Origin: Desulfobacteraceae bacterium
GTDB lineage: Bacteria > Desulfobacterota > Desulfobacteria > Desulfobacterales > JAJDOA01
Length of the DNA: 32,702 nucleotides
Assembly (NCBI GenBank): GCA_022340405.1
Contig: JAJDOA010000269.1
Location: 1 to 32,702 of the forward strand
Direction: 5' to 3'
Shown here: in pieces, positions 26,009 through 32,702 of the stretch
Layout of the letters: every line of letters starts with the position of its first letter
Position numbering within the stretch: the stretch's first letter is position 1
Program-made: the position numbers and the translations under genes
The notes under the pieces: generated by a model
Databases searched by the model: none
Seen by the model: only the letters and a program-made list of their open reading frames with translations
What the model was told of the DNA's origin: nothing

Positions 26009-27664
26009 TCAGATCTGAAAATCGAAGGGTGCCTTTGGCTTTTCCGTGGCCTTGATCACCACTAGGGTGATATCGTCTTCCCGGTGACGCCCCCGGGTGA
26101 ACTCGGCAACATCTGCAAACACCGCATCCAGGATGGTTGCCGCGCTCTCCTCCGCGTAACGGCGCAGCACTTTACGGAATCGGTCCATTCCGTAGGATTC
26201 GCCTTCCAGATTCACCGCTTCCCAGATACCGTCGGTGCCCACGGCGACAACCTGTCCTTGTCGCAACCCCTCCGTTTGCTGCTCCTCGTACCGGCGGTGC
26301 TCGTCGATACCGAGAGCGAGCCCATCACCCTGCAGATTTCGGAAACGGTCTTCGTCCGGGTCATAGAGAAGCGCCGGCGGATGCCCCGCCCGGATCCAGC
26401 TCAAGACATCGTTGTGCGTATCCAGGCGGATGTAGAACAGCGTCATGAAACGGCCGGTATCCTGCACGTCGCGGGTCAACTGCCGGTTCATTCCCTCGAC
26501 GATTTGCCGTCCCGTTTCGCACTGCTGCGATCGCATGCGCAGTGAAGCGCGTGCAGCGGCCATGAGAAGAGCGGCTTCCACGCCGTGGCCGGAGACATCC
26601 CCCACGGCCACGCTGACGGAACCGTCCGCACAACGGGTATCTTCGATGAAGTCGAAATAGTCGCCCCCGATTTCATCGCAGTTCAACGTTCGGCCCTCGA
26701 TCTGAAAACCGTTCCGGTGGATACCGTTCTGGGGCAGCAGCGCCCTCTGTACTTCCCCCGCAAGGGTCAGCGCACGCTTTTGCGGCGTGATGTCGATGAC
26801 GAAAACCATGGTGCCCATGGAATGGCCTCGGTCGTCGTTGAGGCCGCTGCCGTAGATCAGCACCGGAATCTGTCGACCGTCGGCAGACGACAAGATGCCT
26901 TCGATTCCCTTGAATACCCCGGACAGGATGCCGTTCCGGTTGGCCTTTAAAAATTCCCTGTACTCTGCGGTGGTGAAATCCAACGGGGTGCGCCCGATCA
27001 CCTTTTCCCGCGGCAACCCGACCATCCGGCAAAAAGCGGCATTGGCGTCGGTGATGCCGAAGGCGGCATCCAGAAGGAGGAAGCCTTCATCGGTGGTTTC
27101 GACAATGCGGCGGTATTTTTCCTCGCTTTTGAGCACTCGTTGTTCGGCCCGAAGCCGTTGGAGTTCGGCGGCGGCCCTTCCGGCGAAAATATGAATCACC
27201 TCTTCAGCCCGCGTCTCCCTGGGCATGGGACGGGTGTCGAGAACGGCTAGGTTGCCCATTACGCTGCCGTCCGTATCGAGCAGCGGGGCTCCCATGTAAC
27301 TCACTGCGCCGATGCTTTTCAGGTCCGTATCTTCCGGAAAGATTTCGGCAATGTTGTCGTCGTAATGGACCAGCCGGCCGTTTTCGACGACAGCTTGACA
27401 GGGGGTGCCCGAGACGTCCATGACAAAGCCCGGTACCGGTCGACCCTCTGAGCACATCGCCAACACCTTCAGCTTTCCTCTCTTCCTGTCGTACTCGGAC
27501 ATCCATGCGCTCCTTGTGCGAAGCGCGCGGGAGAGGTTTTCCACCAGTGCCTCAAAGAATTTGGCACCTGTGGAAGTGGCGGTGCCTTCGAAAATGCGCC
27601 GGAGCGCAGCATTCTCATCGGTCACCCGCAAGGGAAAGGCGTTGCTGCTCGTTTCGGCATCCAT
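26009..27664 (-). CDS. GAF-PAS-PP2C (SpoIIE-type) serine phosphatase
   Basis: PAS SEEKYRRIVETTDEGFLLLDAAFGITDANAAFCRMVG; phosphatase EIGGDYFDFIE, VAVGDVSGHGVEAALLMA, GTDGIWEA, EDDITLVVIK. Confidence 0.93.
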   Translation of the reverse strand: MDAETSSNAFPLRVTDENAALRRIFEGTATSTGAKFFEALVENLSRALRTRSAWMSEYDRKRGKLKVLAMCSEGRPVPGFVMDVSGTPCQAVVENGRLVHYDDNIAEIFPEDTDLKSIGAVSYMGAPLLDTDGSVMGNLAVLDTRPMPRETRAEEVIHIFAGRAAAELQRLRAEQRVLKSEEKYRRIVETTDEGFLLLDAAFGITDANAAFCRMVGLPREKVIGRTPLDFTTAEYREFLKANRNGILSGVFKGIEGILSSADGRQIPVLIYGSGLNDDRGHSMGTMVFVIDITPQKRALTLAGEVQRALLPQNGIHRNGFQIEGRTLNCDEIGGDYFDFIEDTRCADGSVSVAVGDVSGHGVEAALLMAAARASLRMRSQQCETGRQIVEGMNRQLTRDVQDTGRFMTLFYIRLDTHNDVLSWIRAGHPPALLYDPDEDRFRNLQGDGLALGIDEHRRYEEQQTEGLRQGQVVAVGTDGIWEAVNLEGESYGMDRFRKVLRRYAEESAATILDAVFADVAEFTRGRHREDDITLVVIKATEKPKAPFDFQI

Positions 27665-27817
27665 GGCGGCGGACTTTCCGGCAAGGGTTTGCTTAAATCC
27701 CTATGAAATAAAAAGCCAAATTGAAAACAATAAGACCGCATGCAGCGCACGGCAAGCAGGGGCGAAAGACTGTTCGGAGATACGGCAGCCAGTTGGCGCA
27801 GGGGAGGATATTCCGGT

Positions 27818-28630
27818 TCAGGCTATGCAGGGGGATGCATCTTCGATTGCAGCCCAGCTGAAAATCTTCTGGCCCAGCAGCAGCTCACACCGCCGGGCGT
27901 TCCGAACCGTCTGGGCATGGAAAACGTCCAGCAACACCATATCCAGGCCCGCGGCGGCAAGCATGGGCAGAAAGGTCGTTTCCAGGGCGATCTTTCGCCG
28001 AATCGAACCGGCTCCCGAAGAGAGATTGGAGAGGCCTGCCACGGTGCGGACCGGTTCGCCCAGCAGGTCCTGCAAGCGGTGCAGCACGGACAGGACGGCG
28101 CGATTGTGGCGGATGCCGTCTTCCCAGGCCACGGGCGCCACGACGGGATCGATGAACAAGCGGTCGGCGGGGAGGGAATACCGGTGGTAGGCTTCCATCA
28201 GGGAAACGGCCAGGGTCATGAGATCCTCGGGATCCAGGGGCACTCTTCCCTCCGCATCCAGCAGATAGCCGACGATCTCGACTTCGTATCGAGCCGCCAG
28301 CGGCAGAATTCGCTCCAGTTTGAAGGGTTCCAGGGAAAATCCGTTGATGATGGATCGGTTGCGGCAAACCGCAAGCCCGGCCTCAAGAGCGTCCGGGTTT
28401 ACCGTGTCCAGCACCAGCGGCAGTTCGGTTTCTGCCTGAACGGTTTCCACCAGGAAGGCAAACCGCTTTTCAGCCTCCCTGGGCAGCGGTCCGGAATTGA
28501 TGTCGATGGCCTGGGCGCCGGCCGCGCAGCACCGCTGCACCATTTTTCGGATCGGCTTCGGGTCCATGTCCTGGACGGCCACCCCAATATCGGGGTGAAC
28601 AACATTGAGATTGTCGGCCGATAGAATCAT
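27818..28630 (-). CDS. methyltetrahydrofolate:corrinoid methyltransferase-like (AcsE/MeTr, pterin-binding fold)
   Basis: GAQAIDINSGPLPREAEKRFAFLVETVQAETELPLVLDTVNPDALEAGLAV...LFIDPVVAPV...TVAGLSNLS. Confidence 0.85.
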   Translation of the reverse strand: MILSADNLNVVHPDIGVAVQDMDPKPIRKMVQRCCAAGAQAIDINSGPLPREAEKRFAFLVETVQAETELPLVLDTVNPDALEAGLAVCRNRSIINGFSLEPFKLERILPLAARYEVEIVGYLLDAEGRVPLDPEDLMTLAVSLMEAYHRYSLPADRLFIDPVVAPVAWEDGIRHNRAVLSVLHRLQDLLGEPVRTVAGLSNLSSGAGSIRRKIALETTFLPMLAAAGLDMVLLDVFHAQTVRNARRCELLLGQKIFSWAAIEDASPCIA

Positions 28631-29319
28631 TCCGCATCCATGCTGTTTCGATCCGGCACCATCACAGTTCCCGCGCCGACGCCGATACCGGACGGTGCGG
28701 CAACCGGTCGAGGTCGGGCCCCGAAGCCCTCCCTTAGCTTGCGAAACACTGTTGTAATCCCTCTGCCGATTTTCGGCAACAACCAGATCAGGAGCAGGAT
28801 CCAGAGCAGCGCCATACCCAGAAAAACCAACGGATAGTGCAGGGCGGCCCACAGACCGCCGATCACGGCGACGTCTTCGGCCAGCGATGCGGTCCAGTTG
28901 GAGAAGGGCTCCGGGGAGGTGTTGATCAGGACACGGGTCCCCGATTTGGCGACATGGGAGACCGCTGCCATCGCACCGCCCAGAATGCCGGCGGCGACGG
29001 CGACGGCCGGGTTGACATCGCCCACCGCACCAGCGGCCAGGACGGCCCCGGCTGGAATGCGGATAAAGGAGTGGATGACGTCCCAGCCCGTGTCCACTCC
29101 CGGTGTCTTGTCCGCAAAAAACTCCGCGACGTACATGACCGCCGCCGAGCCGATGACCAATGGATGGGCTAATACCATGAGGCCTTCCGGAAGAACGATG
29201 TTTCCGGTGTGTCCCAGAACCCCCAGCATGAGTACGGCTGCATAGAGATTGATCCCGCTGGCCCAGGCGGCCCCCATGGACATGGCGATGGCATTCGTCA
29301 CCTGCAGGTAATCCTCCAT
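28627..29319 (-). CDS. DUF4126-like membrane protein
   Basis: Hydrophobic; AWASGINLYAAVLMLGVLGHTG... PAVAVAAGILGGAMAAVSHVAKSGTRVLINTSPEPFSNW; ATGA overlap with the downstream methyltransferase. Confidence 0.8.
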   Translation of the reverse strand: MEDYLQVTNAIAMSMGAAWASGINLYAAVLMLGVLGHTGNIVLPEGLMVLAHPLVIGSAAVMYVAEFFADKTPGVDTGWDVIHSFIRIPAGAVLAAGAVGDVNPAVAVAAGILGGAMAAVSHVAKSGTRVLINTSPEPFSNWTASLAEDVAVIGGLWAALHYPLVFLGMALLWILLLIWLLPKIGRGITTVFRKLREGFGARPRPVAAPSGIGVGAGTVMVPDRNSMDAE

Positions 29320-29640
29320 GATGTCCTCCCCTCGTGGAAATGCTTTGCTCTCTTGGCCGCCACGCACTGTATCGATCACGGCCGGAAAACGATAATGAGA
29401 CCCCCCTTGCGTATGCACGGGAACAAATCAATTTTCGTGCCAATCGGATGATAAAAGATTTTAGATAGTTATGAAAATAATTTGCCGCCTCCGTCGACAA
29501 TTCGGCCCGCGGATTCGACAAAAACGTCGAAAGCCGATTGCAGGGGCTCCACCTTCGAGGTCGAGCCCGTTTCGCATTGTCGATTCGGGTGGTGGCTGCA
29601 AGGATGCGGGAGCGTCAAAAATCCAAGAAAGGAAGATGCC

Positions 29641-30129
29641 ATGGGCTGGAGGAAAAGGATGCGACAGACAGCGGCAGGTCTGCTGATGCTGATGTCGGTC
29701 TCGGCGGCTGCGGGCGCTTTTCATACGGTGCGCACCCTGCCCAGGGAACAGGCGGATTATTACCCCTGGATCTCTTTTCTTTCCAAAGGTCCCGCGGAAA
29801 AGCTCCCGGCAGAAGACGCCCCGCTGGCCTATTACCGCGCCTTCCGAGTGGTTGTGGTCCAGGACCCCCAGCAACCGCTGGTGTTTCTCGAAGAGACGGT
29901 GAGCGGGGAAAACGGCTGCTGCGTTCGTCTGGCCTCCGTCGCCGAACTCGATCTCGTTCAATTGTACGCGGCATTCGGCCTGCCGGAGGGCGGATCCGAA
30001 TTTCGGTTCATCGCCTGGCAGTCGGCCACAGCTTTCACTTTTTCCATCGGCCAGCGGCGGTTTTTACTGACCGATCTGGGGAACCTCCGGGTCCGCATCC
30101 AAGAAAGGCCGCCGTTCAGCCAACCGTAA
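29641..30129 (+). CDS. exported hypothetical protein
   Basis: N-terminal signal-like segment MGWRKRMRQTAAGLLMLMSVSAAAGAF; 162 aa. Confidence 0.65.
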   Translation: MGWRKRMRQTAAGLLMLMSVSAAAGAFHTVRTLPREQADYYPWISFLSKGPAEKLPAEDAPLAYYRAFRVVVVQDPQQPLVFLEETVSGENGCCVRLASVAELDLVQLYAAFGLPEGGSEFRFIAWQSATAFTFSIGQRRFLLTDLGNLRVRIQERPPFSQP

Positions 30130-30152
30130 CCTCCAACCCTTTCGATGGGAGG

Positions 30153-30641
30153 TCACTGGAAGAGCCGGACGACGATGAAAATCCCCACCATCGCCAACGC
30201 AAGAGCCAGCTTGGCGGCGATCCCCAGTGCCAGCCCCAGCGCCGCCCCGAATCCAGCACGGCCGGCCGTTTTCAGACCCCTGCGGGCGGACAACTCCCCG
30301 AGAAAGGCACCGATGAACGGCCCCAGCAGGACACCGGGGATCCCAAAAAACACACCGACCACGGCGCCCAACATGGCACCGAAAACGGCCCGGCGGGAGG
30401 CACCGAAGGTTTTGGCGCCAAAGGCACCGGCAAGGAAATCGGCCACGTAGGTCAAGGCCGCCATTGCGGCGAGAACGGTCAACGTGACCGGACCCACATG
30501 GGCAAAGTCCTCCGCCCAGGCGGCCAGCACCAGGCCGGCGAACACCATCGGGGCACCGGGAAGAACCGGAAAGAGCAGCCCGGCGATGCCGGCCGTCACC
30601 AGCACCACCGCCAGGGTCCACAAAAGGATGTCGAGCGCCAT
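30153..30641 (-). CDS. DUF456-like membrane protein
   Basis: Gly/Ala-rich TM protein: GIAGLLFPVLPGAPMVFAGLVLAAWAEDF... GVFFGIPGVLLGPFIGAFLGEL. Confidence 0.85.
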   Translation of the reverse strand: MALDILLWTLAVVLVTAGIAGLLFPVLPGAPMVFAGLVLAAWAEDFAHVGPVTLTVLAAMAALTYVADFLAGAFGAKTFGASRRAVFGAMLGAVVGVFFGIPGVLLGPFIGAFLGELSARRGLKTAGRAGFGAALGLALGIAAKLALALAMVGIFIVVRLFQ

Positions 30642-30741
30642 GAAGAAACACCCAAGGCGTTGGTCGAGGCCGAACTCGGCCCCGCCCGTCGCAGCAAAGC
30701 GGGATGCCCGGTGACGAAACCCGCAAAGGTCCAAAAAAATC

Positions 30742-30761
30742 GAAAGGGGTGAACCCCTTTC
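30742..30761 (-). terminator. hairpin followed by T-tract on the minus strand, upstream of the DUF456 gene
   Basis: gaaagggg-tgaa-cccctttc, followed on the minus strand by gatttttttgg. Confidence 0.5.
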
Positions 30762-30972
30762 TCCCGGCAATGGTATACCAATTGCCTTGGACGCTCAACC
30801 GTGGTCTTGCCGCATTGCTTTCCCGCCAGTCGAAAAGAGTCGAATCATCTTTCATCTTGCACATCCAAGAATCTTTCTTGTAGCGTATAGCGATTGTCAG
30901 AATTCCGTTGTCATTGTGCCGAAACGGAGTTTCGACTGTATTTCTTTCACCACAGCCAAAGAGATTGCGAAC

Positions 30973-32127
30973 ATGAAACAGCTACTGGCTACAATGGCAT
31001 TGGGTGGATGGTTTCTGCTCGCTGCATGCGGCGAGTCGAAGGCGCCCGTCGCACCACCTCCGCCTCCGCCGACCCTTCCGGTGGTGGAAATCCAAACCCA
31101 GACCGTGCCGCTTTATCAGGATTTCGTCGGACAGATTTACGGCGCCGAAGACATCGCCATTCGGGCGCGCGTGGAGGGTTTCCTGGAGGGAATCCATTTC
31201 GACGAGGGCAGCGAGGTGGAAAAAGGCGATTTGCTCTACACCATCGAAAGCCAGTCCTTCGAGGCGGACGTTGCCGCCCGGCTGAGCCAGGTGGCCGAGG
31301 CCAAGACCATGCTGGCCAAGACCTCCAGCGACCTGAAGCGCATCCGGCCCCTTGCCGAACGCAGGGCCGTGAGTCAGACGGACCTGGACGCCGCCGTCGC
31401 CCATTACGAAGCCGCGCAGGCATCCCTGGAGGCGGCCGAGGCCAATCTCCGGGCGTCCAAAATCCGATTGAGCTACACCAAGGTCTTGTCCCCCATCACC
31501 GGCATCATCGGCAAGACGTGGGCCAAGGTCGGCGATCTGGTGGGACGGGGCCCCGACACCGCTATCCTGAACGAAGTTTCCCGCATCGACACGGTGAACG
31601 TGGAGTTTTTCCTGACGGAGACGCAATATCTTCAGCTCGCCCGCCGCTTTAAGGCCGAGGGCGGCGGAGATGAGGAGGCCCAGGGCAAACAGTTGCAGCT
31701 GATTCTGGCCGACGGTTCCATCTACGACCACAAGGGAAGGTTCAACTTCATCGATCGGCAGGTGGATCCCACCACGGGTGCGATCCGGATCCAGGCTTCC
31801 TTCGACAACCCCGCAAAGCTCCTTCGGCCCGGGCAGTTCGCCAAGGTGCGGGCGGAGGTGGAGACCGTGGAAGACGCCATCCTCATTCCGCAGCGGTGCG
31901 TCACCGAGCGCCAAGGACGCCATAGCGTATTCGTCGTGGGGGAAGGAAACAAGGTGACCGTCCGGCAGGTCCGTGTGGGTCCCACCGTGAACGGCTCGTG
32001 GTTGATCCGCGAGGGCCTGAAAGCCGGAGAAAAAATCGTATACGAGGGTCTGCAGCGCGTCAGAGAGGGCACCGTCATCCAGCCCGTAATCCGAGAAATC
32101 CAACCGCAAGACCGGAAAGAAACCTAA
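30973..32127 (+). CDS. RND efflux periplasmic adaptor (AcrA/MexA-like lipoprotein)
   Basis: Lipobox LLAACGES; QTVPLYQDFVGQIYGAEDIAIRARVEGFLEGIHFDEGSEVEKGDLLYTIE; LRPGQFAKVRAEV. Confidence 0.96.
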   Translation: MKQLLATMALGGWFLLAACGESKAPVAPPPPPPTLPVVEIQTQTVPLYQDFVGQIYGAEDIAIRARVEGFLEGIHFDEGSEVEKGDLLYTIESQSFEADVAARLSQVAEAKTMLAKTSSDLKRIRPLAERRAVSQTDLDAAVAHYEAAQASLEAAEANLRASKIRLSYTKVLSPITGIIGKTWAKVGDLVGRGPDTAILNEVSRIDTVNVEFFLTETQYLQLARRFKAEGGGDEEAQGKQLQLILADGSIYDHKGRFNFIDRQVDPTTGAIRIQASFDNPAKLLRPGQFAKVRAEVETVEDAILIPQRCVTERQGRHSVFVVGEGNKVTVRQVRVGPTVNGSWLIREGLKAGEKIVYEGLQRVREGTVIQPVIREIQPQDRKET

Positions 32128-32133
32128 ATCGCA

Positions 32134-32702
32134 ATGGGCAATTTCTTCGTTCGGCGGCCGGTGGTCGCCATCGTCATCGCCATCATCACGGTCATCGTCG
32201 GGACCGTTTCGCTGCTGGGACTGCCCATGGAGCAGTATCCCAACATCACCCCACCCATCGTGGAGGTTCGCGCCAACTACACCGGCGCCAATGCGCTGAG
32301 CGTGGAGCAGTCCGTGGCGACGCCGCTGGAGCAGCAGATCAACGGCGTGGACAACATGATCTACATGAAGTCCACGAATGCCAACGACGGATCCATGGTG
32401 ATCCAGACCTCCTTTGAAATCGGCACCGATCCGGACATGAACACGGTGTTCACCCAGAACCGGGTGGCGGCGGCAACGGCCAAGCTGCCCGAAGAGGTGA
32501 AACGGCTGGGGGTGACCACCGAAAAATCCCTCCCCAACATCCTGGCCCTGGTGACCCTGACCTCGGAGGGCGGCCGCTACGACCAGCAGTTTCTGGGCAA
32601 CTATGCCCTGATCAACATCAAGGACGTCCTGGCCCGCATCCGGGGCATCGGGCGGGTCAACGTCCTCGGTGCCAGCGACTACTCCATGCGGATTTGGGTC
32701 AA
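32134..32702 (+). CDS. RND efflux inner-membrane permease (AcrB/HAE1 family), 5' part, continues beyond window
   Basis: MGNFFVRRPVVAIVIAIITVIVGTVSLLGLPMEQYPNITPPIVEVRANYTGANALSVEQSVATPLEQQINGVDNMIYM. Confidence 0.97.
   Translation, partial: MGNFFVRRPVVAIVIAIITVIVGTVSLLGLPMEQYPNITPPIVEVRANYTGANALSVEQSVATPLEQQINGVDNMIYMKSTNANDGSMVIQTSFEIGTDPDMNTVFTQNRVAAATAKLPEEVKRLGVTTEKSLPNILALVTLTSEGGRYDQQFLGNYALINIKDVLARIRGIGRVNVLGASDYSMRIWV

Noticed and set aside
29538-30752. 404-aa plus-strand ORF over the exported protein and DUF456 genes
   Set aside because: Rich in Gly/Gln/Arg/His; shadow of two better-supported genes on both strands.

Overview
This 32.7 kb window looks like a GC-rich Gram-negative chromosome, probably Desulfobacterota-like (inferred from gene content, not proven). 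It starts inside a FAD-dependent D-amino-acid-dehydrogenase-like gene and ends inside an RND efflux permease gene. Main blocks: (i) an apparent hydroxyproline catabolism cluster with a HypD-type glycyl radical enzyme, its SAM activase, a FadR/GntR regulator and a proline-racemase-fold protein carrying the Cys-to-Thr change typical of trans-3-hydroxy-L-proline dehydratase; (ii) carB followed by a PurF-like protein that lacks the N-terminal nucleophile Cys; (iii) assorted genes (UspA, truncated PAS-GGDEF, fused SpmA-SpmB, DJ-1/PfpI, Fe-ADH, MltF, crotonase, PilZ, AsmA, STAS-like plus poly-gamma-glutamate hydrolase-like, aminotransferase, a Cys-containing microprotein, GAF-PAS-PP2C, AcsE-like methyltransferase with DUF4126, DUF456); (iv) an RND efflux MFP/permease pair. 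The most unusual non-coding signals are degenerate 7-nt periodic arrays at three gene boundaries, and a dispersed repeat family with an AGC-ATTG(C/T)CA end motif, two copies of which sit directly against TAG stop codons. I saw no CRISPR, tRNA or rRNA, and no complete new defence-type system.
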